A DNA stretch of 64,000 nucleotides from Paroedura picta (lineage: Eukaryota > Chordata > Lepidosauria > Squamata > Gekkonidae): the NCBI RefSeq assembly GCF_049243985.1, contig NC_135375.1, positions 23,064,490 through 23,128,489 of the forward strand, given 5' to 3'. Positions 22,449 through 36,000 of the stretch are shown here, piece after piece; position 1 is the first letter of the stretch; each line of letters starts with the position of its first letter. The notes below the pieces were generated by a model. The model did not search any database. It saw only the letters and a program-made list of their open reading frames with translations, and was not told where the DNA came from. The translations under genes were made by a program, and so were the position numbers.

Positions 22449-23769
22449 TCCCTGTCCCTTAATTACCAGCAAAATCCCCCAGGTTATGAAGATTTTTGAG
22501 TCAAACCTATCTTGTCAGAACTTAGTGCAACCTATATCAGGTTGGGAAATTCCTGGAGATTTTGGGGGGTGGAGCCTCACAAGGGCAGATCTCAGCAGAG
22601 CATAATTCCAGAGTCCCCTCTCCAAGCTGGCCATTTTCTTTAGAACCAATTTCTGTAATCTGAAGATAAGCTGTAATTGAAAACCCTAGAGGATGAGCCC
22701 TTTGGGTAGGGCTCATGTTGGTCTGCAATAAAAGAGCAAGGTTTGAGTTGAGTAGCACCTTAAAGACCAACATTTCTTGATTTCTATCTGATGATGGCTG
22801 CTTTGACTTTGGAGCAATTATAACCTGGAGATCTTGTTGGTCTTCAAGGTGCTATTGGATTTGAAATAGAAATAAAGGTCTGATATTTTGTGCTATTACT
22901 ACAGACTAATGAGGAGCTCAGTATTACAGTTCAATCCTGGGTTATACCCTTCTAAGTATAGTTAACGGAGTACAATAGTATAGTGCTAATGAACTATTAA
23001 TATGTTCCAGCAAAATCAAACAAATACAGTGGCACTTTAAAGGATAATGTTATTTCAGCGTGAGCTTCCCAACATGTACATCTACAGGAGATAAATGTCA
23101 GTATCTGGATATACACTCTGTCTGATGGAGTTCTCACAATAACGTATGTTGAAATAAAATGTTTGTACTGGATTTCTGGGAGTTTCTTTAATGCATCATT
23201 ATAGGGAAAGAACGGTGGTAATTTCTTCCTTTTCAAGAAGCACTGGACCTAACCAAGCAGTTGTGGATGATGGTTCATTGCTTAGTGCAGTACCAGACTC
23301 CTGGACCTGTAAGCACTAGTATGAAAGTGGGAGGAGGTAAATCTGGAAAGCAACTGAACCAATTTCCCTCCTTCCTGCCTGTTCTCTGTCCAGAAAAGGG
23401 TGAGGGAGAAAACTTTTAAAATTCAGAGTGAATGTGTTGTGTATTTAAAGCCCCCAAAGGGAAAAAAAATGAATTTCTTCATCATGCAGTTCTTCAACAA
23501 AACAACATTTAAACAGAAATGATCTGCTGTCATCTGATTTGTACATAAACTAGAAGAGGGTTTTCTTCCTAGGACTTAAGGAAGGAGGGGAAGTTTAAAT
23601 CTCTCTTCTCCACTGGTGGCCACTGCTGCCATTCTAGCCTAGGTTGGAGAAGACTCTGACCCATGTTGTTCTTTAGGGAATTAGTGGCAGAGTTCCACAA
23701 TGTTCATGAGAGCTCTGTCTTTAAAGTCTGTGACTCAGAAAATCAACACTCTGGCCTGAGTCAACTCGC

Positions 23770-23775
23770 TTTATT
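23770..23775 (-). terminator. Polyadenylation signal of C5orf34
   Basis: AATAAA on the minus strand about 40 bases past the stop, implying a very short 3' UTR. Confidence 0.55.
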
Positions 23776-23813
23776 ATTTAATTAATGAAATGGTAAATAA
23801 ATGAAAGACAACA

Positions 23814-24034
23814 TTAAATACTTTTGTGCTTTACCACACATTGTTTGGCAGAGGAAGCTAGAAGACAGTCTATATCACTGATCACTTTTGAAGTTCTTTC
23901 CAACGTTTCAGCTACATTCTTTGCATCGATCTTCGCAGATAACAAGGTTTCTTCTGGGTGGTTTGGCCTGTCTGTGTTGGAGGATGGACTTTTTTTCAAA
24001 ACCTTCCTTGGAATATTGCTGTTCTCCACAAGAA
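23814..24034 (-). CDS. C5orf34: C5orf34 last coding exon
   Basis: Starts LVENSNIPRK (human LLENSGILNQ) and holds ETLERTSKVISDIDCLL, matching human ALKKTSEILHDIDCLL. It runs about ten residues past the human C-terminus. Acceptor CGCCTACAG; stop TAA at 23814-23816. Confidence 0.88.
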
Positions 24035-27000
24035 CTGTAGGCGTAGTTATTAAGGAAACAACCTCTTTGCACAACAGGATACATTTTGCATGCAGAGAGA
24101 TTAACAGCGCAGTCCTGTGCAGACTTATTCCAGTTGAAGCCCATCTGAATCAAGACCACAGATTTCAAGGAACTAAGGCTGGAATAACACTGTAAAGAAC
24201 TACACTGTTAAAAAAACTTCCACCAGTTATTTCAAGGCATCACTAACCATAAACAACTATTGGCAGAGTCCATTAAAACCAATACAACACAGCAAGTATG
24301 TTGTTAGTTGCGAAGTCGTGTCCCACCCACCGCGACCTCAAGGACAATGATCCTCCAGGCCTTCCTGTCCGCTAACATTCTCCAGAGTCCATTTAAGCTC
24401 ACCTGACTGCTTCAGTGACTGCACGTATATGTATATTAATTACACTTAATTATCACACACCAAAGATGGCAACTACCACTGTGATGTAGACAGATTTTTT
24501 TTCTGTTGTGCTGAAAGACAAACCGGACCACGTTAAATAAGAAAGCTTATTGCTGATAGTCTTTGTGGGTCTTCAAGAGACTATAATTTTAAATGGTTTC
24601 ATTTGACTCAGAAATTTGCAAAGTAAAAAAAGGATACAGCTGAATCTTTTTATTTTCTCAAGTTCAGCAGCAACTGACCTGTATAAAAACGAAAGGAGAT
24701 GCTTCTCAGTGATTGTATAAAGGCACTGTTCTAGTTATTTCAACACAGAACACATTTCTCCAACCGCACCATTTCATATAATACCACAATGGTAAACAAA
24801 GGTTAAAATTACACCTATGAAAGGGCAGAAAACCATTCACTGATCACTATATCAAACACCAGTCAGCTGTATGGACCAAAACTGTATAATGGGCCCACCC
24901 ATGGCAAAGTCTCTACATGCTTGAAGGACTAAGTATTCCAGACATTTTTTTTGTCAGTTCACCAGGAAAAAGAGTGTGTGTGTGTGTGTGTGTAGAACTA
25001 AGGGCTGAAAAGGTTACAAAAAGCGTACCATGTTGAGAGCAGCTGAAGAAAAAGTGTACATGTGTGTGTATGTGTGTGGGGAATGATCAGCCTTGTCAAA
25101 TACCCATGAACTTAGAGAATTCTTTATTCAGAGACTGGGGGAAGGACAAGAGCTTTTATTCCTTCTCCATAATTCCTCAAGGGCCACCCAATTTCTATGT
25201 CTTTTTCTGCTACTCCCCCTTGGAGAGCACCTAGATTGCAAGATCAAAATCTGCTCAGGGTCCCCAACCCCAAGGAAATAAAGCTGGTCTCGACCAGGGC
25301 CAGGTGGAACGCTCTGTCTAGTGAGATTAGGGCCCTCTGGGATTTTAAACAATTCCGGAGGGCCTGTAAGGGGGAACCAAATGGCACCAGAATTCAAACA
25401 TCATTTGAATGTCCAAGCAGAAGGGTGACTCCCTGCAAAGGTCATTCACAAAACTGTTGAGTTTTTCTGCCATTTTAACGCAAGCTGTCTTCCTGCTGAA
25501 ATGCTACAGCCTTTAAGGAGGCAAATTACAAGCAAGACCGAAAATTTCTAAACTGACACGACACATTAATCCCAGGCCTTTACTTCTACAAGCCTCAGGG
25601 TGTCACCGATTGGCACCTGCATAGTGTACCACACCCCGGTTCTCTCTGCAATATAAACCTACAACAGAATGATGTATTTGAAATGTTAGTTGTTGTTAGG
25701 TTCTGTCAAGTTGTTCTGACTCATGGCAACTTTAAAAACAAAGACCTGCTAACTCTGTTGTGGTTTTTGTAAGGGCAGTTCACTAATGTCTTTGATTCTA
25801 TCTATCCATCTTGTTCTCAGTCTACCTCTTCTGCCTCCTTCAGTCTTACCTAGCAAATTCATTTTTTTCTAATCCATCATTTGCATGCATTACGTGACCA
25901 AAGTATGTGAGTTTTTGTTTACAGATCATGGCCTCCAGAGAGCATTTGGGCTTAATTTGGTCCAGAACAGATCAATTTGTTCTTGCAAATTCTTCTGTAT
26001 TTTCAATAATTGCCTCCATGTCCATAATTCAAAGGCATCTACTTTCCCTCACACTTCCTTAGGGTCAGATTTCACATACATACATTACCACAGTGGGGAA
26101 AAATTGCTTTGACAATTCTGATCTTTGGTGCCAGTGAAATATCTTTGTCCTTCAAAATCTTCCCCAAATTTATAAAAGCCTTTCTTCCTAGGATCAGGCC
26201 TCTCTTTACTTCTCCAGCACACTGTCCATCTTTGACTATTCTAAATCCCAAGAACATAAAACTGTCCACAATTTCCAGCCCTTCTCTGTCAACTGCAACA
26301 TCTCTCACACATCAATTCAACATTATTTTTTTTCTTCTTAATATTGAATGTTAGGCCAAACATTGCACTTTCTAATTTTAATTTCCTGATGAGTTCCAAC
26401 AAATCTTCATTCTCTCCTAATAGAGTTGTATCATCTGCATGTCTAAAGTTACGGATTTTCCGTCCTTCAATGTAAATGCTAGCTGTCATTTCCTCTAATC
26501 CAGCCAGTCTTATAACACTGCACAATTTAAAACGACATAGAGATATAATTCATCCCTTCCCTAATTTGAAACATTCTGTTTCTCCAGAGTTCTCCCTGTA
26601 CCTTGTTGTTAATTGTAAAGATGAAGTATTTATTATTAATTAATTAATTTGTATACCGCCCTCCCCTAAGGCTCAGCATATCAAGCACAGTATTATTTTG
26701 CTTAATATCCCACTGCTATAACCATATGCTATACAACACTAGTAAATGAAAATCTAAAGGAAGAGACATTGCCTCTGTCACTATATGGCAAAGCATCCCA
26801 TCTTTTATCAAAATCTATTGCCATGGCAAGACTTTGAAGATATGGCTTATTCAAAATGCCACGAGAGCTAGCAAATTATGGGAGATAAGTACCAATATTC
26901 TTCGGGAAGAGGCTGTGGAGCAGCAGTACAGACTGCTCTGTCCCTGTTCAAACTTGTGCACCACTCCACCATTGCTCTGATGTACCTGCATAAGAAATCA

Positions 27001-30000
27001 AAAGACTTTGTTATACGTGCTGGGAGTGGCTGGCACCCTCACAGGACTCATGGCAGTGTCTGCATCCTATCCCTGATACAGGACAGATTCTCCCGTACCT
27101 GTTTGGACAATGCAGCATGCAATTTGGAGTATGGAGAACATGCTGGAGAAAGCCAACTAGCATTAACCAAAGGATTCCCTGACATGCACTGTGGCAGCTA
27201 AGCAGGTCAGCTAGCTGTGCAGGCCTAATGATTCCCAACAGCAATGGGGTCTTTGTGGACTGGCAAACCATACACATCTGGGCTGAGAATATTAGAAGGC
27301 AGAGAATCAACTGTTGGCTTTACAGAAGCCTGCAATGCTAGGAAAGGATTTACCTCAATAAAATTATCCTTATTAGTGCATAACATACCTATGGAATCTT
27401 CTCAACGTACAAAATGATTTACCTTTCATAGACCCCAGGATGACCTCCTTGGAGAATCTGCTGTACGCCCTCAGGTGAGGTCACTTTAAACCAACCTGAG
27501 TTAACATCCCCATGTCCCTTAGAAGACATTAAAAAAGGAAAAAAAATTAAGAAAAGTGCCCTTCTCACTATAATGGGATTCAGCTCAGAATTGGTCTTCT
27601 AGTTTCCTCCTTCTACTTTGAAGCAGTGAAAGTCTGAGGAGAAAAAGTAGAAAAATTCAAGGGGAATCCCCCCCCCCCCAAGATTTATTCCAAGGCCCAC
27701 CTCCCAATTCTTCTGATGCAGAAATTAGAAATTCTGAGTACTTAAAAAAACCCTCTCCTATGAAATATTTTCTCTTCTAGAATATTTTTGTTAAATCCAC
27801 AATGCATTTCTGCACCTAAAAGGACACCTAGTATTCATGAAGGGAGTATGCAGAGCTTTCATTGCTTCTCAACGCTTGCATACCTTCTGCTGTCCTTTTG
27901 ACATATCTCTTCCCTTATGACTGTCCTTTTTACTTCTCCCTCACTATGACGCATACATGACACACATGCCCTGGGTAACAAATAGCTTATTGCCCCAAAT
28001 GCACTAACTATGTCAACTATCACAATTTTAACTGCTGAATTATAAATTGATGCATTTTGTGTTGTTAAAATAGTAAAATTAGCTTAGGCTTGATAGCACA
28101 GTATGCGTTGCATGTATTTCAATTTCCCCCCAAATTTCCATCCTCTCTGGTTCTTTCCTATGCCTTCAAAATTTCTGGAAATGATATCTCTCTAGTTAGA
28201 AGCCATGGGCATCACTGGGCATTCCTTAAGCTCAGAAACACAGTGGTTCAATACTGCTCAGGAAGATTACCTCTCTGAAAGAAACTCCAGCAGTACCTCC
28301 AAGGCTCACCAAGAGACAAAGGAGCTCTTGATCCTAAACAGAGCCTAAATAAATATGCTGATGGGTTGTCGGTTTTCCGGGCTGCATGGCCATGGTCTGG
28401 TAGTTTTAGGCCCTGGTGTTTTATCAGTAACTGTGGCTGGCATCTTCCATGCCTAAATTCACTTTGGCATGGAGAGGAACTAAAACTACCAGCCAAAGAA
28501 AAGAAGGGAGACCTAAACACTGAAAAACAGGTGAGAATGAAAGAGCTTGAGGGGCACAAAAGAATAAAAATATATATTAAACAATCTATTGAACCAAGAT
28601 CTAGGTAATTAAAGAAAAAAAAACATACAAAGGGAACAATTCTATATGTCACAAAAATATATCCATAAAACATCTGACTTGGTCCTTAAAAACCTTGGTC
28701 CTTATGAGATTTGATCTATAAGATCGTCATCAGAGATCAATACAATAACACAGTTTTAAATACAATATAAATATAAAAATTCCTTTTTCAACTAGGGGGT
28801 TTAAGAGATCTTTACTTAAGTAGAATGCTTTTACATTTCCTGGGTCTGCAATTTGCTATTATTGGTTGTTGTACACCAGGAACATTTTTCAACAGGCATC
28901 CATCTGGAATCACCTCTGAGTGGAAGGAGATCTCTCTCTGGGTACAAGATCAGAAGCTTGTCTCTTACTGAAACTACCAGACCATGGATGCAGCTTGGAA
29001 AGCCCACAACACCCAGTTGACTCTGGCCATGAAAGCCATTGACAATTCACAGTGTTGATTATTCTGCACTGGAACCAGTTTATCAAGAGGTGAGAAATTC
29101 TGGAAGAGCCCACTTTCTATGGAGATTCTGTTTCCAGGGTGCAACAGTCTGCCTCTGCCAATCTGCCTTTTGTGAAGGCTGTTTCTTTCCGTTCTTTTCC
29201 TGCCCCTTTGGCTGTAACTTTCTTTCTTAGATGAACATGTGTTATCTGGATTTCACGAAGGACTCCCCCAAAATTTCAGTGGGAAAACTGTTGCATCAAA
29301 GAGCCTGTAACTGTTTTCAGCATAGACAATGCATGTTAAAACATTACCTGAAACTAGAAGGAAGAGGGAAAAACTGGATAATTCATCTTTTCTAGTTATT
29401 TTCTTATTATGAGCAATTTTTATAATGACAAAATCTCCAAATCTTCACTTGGTTGCATCGCTATTACTTCGGTGTAAAGAGTTATTGTTCAAGCCTAACA
29501 GTTTCAAAATGGTTGTGGGACATGAGCCACAAATAAAGACGGAAGAGTTGCTACCAAGCAATTTTTCTCTTCCATTGTTGTGTGACAAAGTAGTCCGGGG
29601 AACCCATCCCTGCATGGGGGACTGAAGCAAAACGGGCAGTAGTTAGAATGGAGCATTTTGCACGTATGAGACATGAGGAAGAAGTTCCTGCCAACACAGG
29701 AACAAATAACTTAGTGCTCACCTGGGCTTTTCCACAGTAAGAACTGAAATCCCACACTGCATTCAGGATTATTCCATCGTAAAACACAGCATGTACTTTA
29801 TTATCTGAAAACGCAAGGAATCTTCCAACATTAGGAATAATGTTTTCAGCCAGAAGGAGAGGTAGCGTTTCTCTTCCACCTGCCTCAAAGGGCTGTTACA
29901 AAACAAACCGAGTGGGACATAATTAAATTTAGTTGAGCTATACATCTTCAGATTAGTACCTGGAGAATCACAAGGAATTTCTGTCCTCTGTATGATCAGG

Positions 30001-33000
30001 CTCTTGGGAAATCTACAGCCTGGATTGTGCTAAAGATTCCAGAAAAGCATCTCCTAAACTTAACAAGCAATTGCCTTGCATAAAATTCTTAAGAGTCTCT
30101 TTGTCTAAAAACTAATTTCTGGACCTCATCAGGGATACAAAGAGATTTATGCATGTAGGAGAGACTAGCACATACAACCAGAAATCCCCTTTGCTGTTTA
30201 TTTTTTTTCCCCTGCAGCAGTTTCCACTGCCCAAGAGGTGTTGCTACTGCTGAGTTCAGAACTGGCCTGCTAATAAGGAGATGTTTTGTTCTTACAACAT
30301 GCTCGTCCCCTTCTTCAGATTCAAGCCTAAATTTGTAGTGTGTACACGTTCTACTCCCTCACTTCCCCATCAGAGTGTATCATTCTTTCCAACAGCCATG
30401 GAATTATTTATAGTTTGTCTTTCTACGGGAGATTCAGGGGGTGGAGGTGCAGAACCACTTCAGATATCACAGCAAAGGATCTAAACGCCCAAAGTATGCA
30501 AATATTAGTCTTGTGTATCAATTATATATTTGTTTGGTTCAGCTTATACTAGAGCGACTAGTGGTATACTTTAAAAAAAACTTACAAGCAGGAGTGCATA
30601 CTCTGGGACTGGTAGATATTAAGAGCTGGAATTAAATGCAGTCATCAGCAGAATTAGACCCTTCTTAGGCCAGTCCACCATTTATGGGTCCTTCATGTAG
30701 ATCAAGCTATGTTGAGGTTTTATCTCATTTTCACTGACCTTCATCTTAAGTATTGTTATCTGCCCCAAATCTCCAGATTTGCACAGGTAAACATGCTTGT
30801 TTCTTACTTGCTGGGAAGTGAAATGTATCCACACCAGCAAAACGTGCATGATATTTTACAGTTGTCATACTTATAATGTACATTGATGTTTACATACCAC
30901 CTTCCAACAGCAGAAGGTGTTCCTGGGGGTTAAAGAAAGCTGGGCTTCAAGATTATGTTGAAAAACTCTAGGCAGTAAAAGAAAATCAGGGTTTCATAAA
31001 TCTTGTAGAACCTTTGGACACAGAACTCTTTAAAAAAAAACTAAACTAAGATAACTATCTCCTCTTTCTATTAAATATTCAAGCTGGCTTATAAAATTTA
31101 AAATTCCATATAATACAAATTAAAGCAAAAACTGCTTGAATTTTTTTTAAAAAAACATCATTGTCACAAATCAAGGCATCCATAAATTAAAAACCACCAA
31201 AGTCTAGGGATAGGTAAATAGAGTTTAATCCAATATTTAAAAGAAATTCGGGAGAGCGGAAGTTGACCATAGATAAGGAAGGCCATTCATAGCAAAGAAA
31301 ACCCTATTGTTGAAATAATTTATCAAACCTGAAGATCTAGAACATCCAGGCCAAGGCCTGCAGAGCTGATAGTATTAAGAAGATATAAGGCCGTGTTCCT
31401 TATACTTCTTTTAGAGGGTGGCCATGTTGCCCTGCAGTAAAAGAGCTATATTTGAGTCCGTTATAGCAGGGGTAGTCAACCTGTGGTCCTCTAGATGTTC
31501 ATGGACTACAATTCCCACGAGCCCCTGCCAGCGTTTGCTGGCAGGGGCTCATGGGAATTGTAGTCCATGAACATCTGGAGGACCACAGGTTGACTACCCC
31601 TGCGTTATAGGATATTCATTTGATGAAACCGAGCTGGGGAGGGGGGAAACACTGAAAAAATACTTTGTTATTTTCCAATATTTCCTAAACTGAATACAGA
31701 TTGGAGAATCTGTTCTGGCTACCAGTATAGCTGACTGAATAAAAGCCTCCCCCCACCACACTATTATTCAGAGATATCAGCTATACAGAACAGGTCAGCG
31801 TGTGGGCAGAGAGAGCACTCTCCAAACTCCAGCACTGATTATGTTAAGGCTCAAGCACAGCATATATTCGAACTAAGCTTTTAAGTGCCTTGTAGTGTGC
31901 TCAGACAGGGACTGAGAGACACAGCATTGACTTCAGAGCAGTCCCTGAGACCCTGGTGAGCAACAGCCAGCCTGAGTAGACACTACTGACTTTAATAGCC
32001 CAAGGGTCTGATTCACTGTAAAGCTTATGAGTGTACAACAGCTTACGAGTTCTCATTGGAAAACTACCCTGAACCGCAAGGGAGAGTGGTAAATAAAAAA
32101 ATAATGAATAAAAATAAGAATAAAAGCTTCCTGATCAATGGTAGAAAGCACTGCATTCATGCTGAGGGAGGCACCTAAGATCTATGCAGATGTTCAAGAA
32201 TGCACAGATCTCTCTTCTCTACCCATCCTTGCTCCCGCCTTTCCTGCCTCTTTGGCTGTATACCCTGCAGTACCCTGTAGCATGTACTTTTTGCAAAGGA
32301 CAGCTAAATAAAATAATAGAGAACCCCCAAACATTTCACCTTATTGCTTGAGTAATAATTCCATGCACAGAGTAGAGACTCCGTGGCACGTCAGGTGGTA
32401 GACTGCTTACAGAATACATCCTTTCTTCTCTCTTGAACACACAAGAAAAAAAAAATCTGTTTGCAGGGTTGGCCAATGGTACATTTCATTGAGTTGTGTG
32501 ACACTGGTGTCACTGTTCAGTTTACTCTCAAAAGGAAAGTGGGAATGGAGAGATGGAGGTGCCACTTCCAAATGGCCTTATTTAAGCAAATCGTTGATTA
32601 AGAGATAACTTCCTTCGATGTCTGGATTTGCAGAGGGAGGAAGCCTATTGCAGGCCAGCGTTCTCCTATGTACAATCACCACCCATTTTGAAAAGAACTG
32701 AATGAAAGATGGGGCTATTAGAAGTTATGGGAATCCCAAATTAATGTTAAGGGACCACTGGGGAAAGACATATTCAGTGGTAGAGCATAACTGTTGCATT
32801 TAATAGCTTCCCCAGTAGGTGAATGACAACAGCAGGATGGATCTGAACACTGCATAGAAATCTGTGCATAGAAATTTGTCTGTACTGAAAATTTACAGTT
32901 TTGTGGCACGCTGAAAAATAACTAGAGATGTGGAATAACTAGGGGAACTGAATATATATAATACTGACTTTTCTATCAATCTAATCCTCTGTTCCTGATA

Positions 33001-36000
33001 CACCAACATAAAATGCTTTGTTTCTGTCTTAAATAGCTTATAAAATTGTACTATTTGGCATATTTTTGGAATATGAAAATATAAATATATTTTTTGCAAA
33101 CTATGCTTCCATATCATGTCTGTCTTAATTTTTGCCACTTGATAGGTAGGAAGAAAATGCCATGGAACCCTCCCTTCCAATTTTCCAGCCCCCTGCCCCC
33201 ATCTCTAAGCTTAACAAACTTTGATTCCAACAAAGCTTTTATGGACTAAAGTCAAAATGAATCCTCATTTTGCATTCATTTTATAGAAGAGTTTTTTTAA
33301 GAAATAAAGAACAGCAGGGTTAAAAGATCAGGAAATGCAAGGAGTAGAGTAAAATGTAATTCTGTCAAATAACTGGCTATGGTTCTACTCAGGCCAATTC
33401 AGTGGGGTTTAAAAAAAAACCTTCTCAGTCTGACATTGCATGTCACTTACTCGTTTTGTTCCTTCCTGAACAAAATAATGAGTGAAGTATTTCCCCCAAA
33501 ATGAACGTTCAGACTTGAAAACTGATCCATCCCCAGGGTAAATCTCAATACTTTTTAAATCAAGGAGAAACCTAAGAGAAAGAAGCCGTCATCAGGCTCA
33601 CTCAAGTATTATGTAAGATGTTATGAGATCATTACAGGTAAAATACTGGTGTTGGCGGAAGTACATGGACTTGGATCCAAAGGTACCCTCACGAGCAGCG
33701 GTCCCCAACCCCCAGTCCGGAGACCGGTACCAGTCTATTGATCAGTCGGTACCAGGCCGCAGCTCCTCCTCGTCTCCTCCCTGGCTGCTGCCTCGGGGAC
33801 TGCCCTGCCACTCTCCAGCGGCCGCCATGGCTGGGGCTCCCCCTCCGCATGGCATTGTGCAGCTGCTGCTGGCAGCACCCCTCAGTGGGCGGCAGGAAGT
33901 CAGGGGTGCTGGCGGGAAAGCAAGTGGAGCAGGGGCTCAGGCGGTGACAATGTCCCTCGGCAAAAGACTACCCCCCCCCCCGGGCCTCAGTAAAATTGTC
34001 AAGTGTTAACCGGTCCCCGGTGATAAAAAGGTTGGGGACCACTGCTCACAGGGGTGGCTGTGATTTCCACAGATTTCCAAGCCAAGATTCAAGCCCCATG
34101 CTTCATCCAAAACTGATCCCAAGGGCTTAACCAAGAGTACATTCTTGGGTAGCATGGGGCAAGGGATGCTACAGAAAACAGAGAGTCATTAAGATCTATT
34201 TTGCAAGTCGAGATGTGATTCTTAGGATTTAACTCGCTGGCTGCAGTCCAGTACACAATCCTACCTGGTTCAGATCTATTAAGCTCAATGTGATTTATGT
34301 ACATATAATTTGCTCCAGAATTGGGAGTACTGCTTTTCTTTTTACACATATATGGCAAATGTTACATATGGGCAAATCCTTGATAAAAAAACTAAAATTG
34401 TTTTCCACAAACCTATAGATTCCGATGTTCTTGTTAACTTAGACATAATGGCACGATCCTATTTTCCGTTGTTCTCCTTACTAACATAGCTCCAGAACTA
34501 ATGCTTAATGAGTGCTTTCAAATAAATATTAATTTTCAGCAGAACAACACATGCATATTTACTTGTAAAGGACACCCTTGCTCCAAACAACTTTTATTGG
34601 TTGGGAATGCAAATAACATCCAATATCCTCTTTCTTCCGAGAGAATAAGTGACTGAAATTCCAGCTGTTGGGAGAAAACAGAAAAAGTTCACTAGTCAGT
34701 ATCTAGCTGGACTCTTTACGATACACCAATGAACTACATGACATGAGCAGCCCGGTTTTATACATATCTTGTCAAAAATAAGTCCTACTCTGGTCAACTA
34801 GGCTTTCTCCCAGGTTGCATGTGCAGCATTTAAATACAATCTTAAGCCCAGTTACACCCTTCAAAGTCCATCAAAGTCAATAGGCCTAGAAGGATATAAC
34901 TCTTTATACAGATTATATATTAAAAATAAGAGTTGATTTTTATGCACCACTTTTTTCTACCTTAAGGAGTTTCAAAACAGTTTACAATCACCTTCCTTTC
35001 TTCCCCCTCCCCACAAACAGTCCAGTCCTCCAGATTACAGGCCACCTCTCTTAAGCACTACAACTAACTGGCTCTCCACTACACCACAATGGAAAAGCGG
35101 AGAGTTTAGATTATCCAAAGGGACCAATTCTGTTTTGTAGTGAATAAATCAAAAATCAAAAATTCCTTTTAAAGCAGAGGTAACCATAAAAATTATTGTT
35201 TTCAAGGAAGTTAATAAACACGGAATTCTTAGAGAACTGGAACTGGTCCGAGGTCACCCAGCAGGTTTCAAGTGGAAGAGTAGGGAATCACACTCGTTCT
35301 CTGAATTAGAGTCCACCACTGTAACCTCAGGGGACTGGTGATCTCCAGAAAGGCCCCTGACCAAAGAGGAATGGATGCACAGAGCCTCTTCCCTACTTAA
35401 CACCTCCATGTGCGTAAACAGACTTCTCTATCACCACGGGAATCATGCACCAGGTAGGATCCCTTTGGGAAACTATTACCCACTAACACCCTTCATCCTG
35501 CTAAATACAGATGAAGACAAATTGGGGAAATGTTTTTTTGTATGCTACACTGCTCTCAAGCTCATGCTCATATTTTAGAAGCTCTTATAGCGTAGTTGCC
35601 CTTGAAGCATTGGGCTTGTTCTATTACCTGTGAAAGTACGGCACATCACAGCTCAGAGGCAACGCCAAAGGCAGGCAACTAACGGTCCTAGAGTTTTCGC
35701 ATTCCAGGGGAATTTCAGGCGCACCAACTCCATGGTCTTTGCTTCCTTCATCAGACTCATTACTAGCACATGTATGATAAAACATAAAGGCCAATGACAA
35801 AGGGTATTTCCATTCTTCTGGGCAGGAGGACACAGAAAAGTGTTGGGTAACCCTACAATATTCATTCGAGCAACTCCACAAAGGCTCGTAGATTCCATCT
35901 TTTCCATGGGTGGATCTCAATTTGTTAACTTGGGTATGATTTTCAGCATTCCTGCAGGGCTCGTGGGACCTCTCCTCCGTTTGCAGCTGCTGGGAGACAG

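Noticed and set aside
24740-24850. Candidate missing C5orf34 exon with a WC dipeptide after a TTTCATAG acceptor
   Set aside because: Similarity is limited to two residues and no usable donor lies before the 41-base exon.
25440-25680. Candidate C5orf34 exon after TATATTGCAG
   Set aside because: The phase-compatible frame reaches a stop quickly and shows no family match.
27370-27410. Candidate exon beginning RYV after CCATAG
   Set aside because: Reads a stop after four codons; the match is probably chance.
28366-29110. Related inverted fragments (GGCCATGGTCTGGTAG and CTACCAGACCATGGATG)
   Set aside because: They look like pieces of a dispersed repeat, but ends and class could not be fixed, so no element is called.
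33623-34009. 128-codon plus-strand frame
   Set aside because: Lies within a hAT element with clear terminal repeats; not a host gene.
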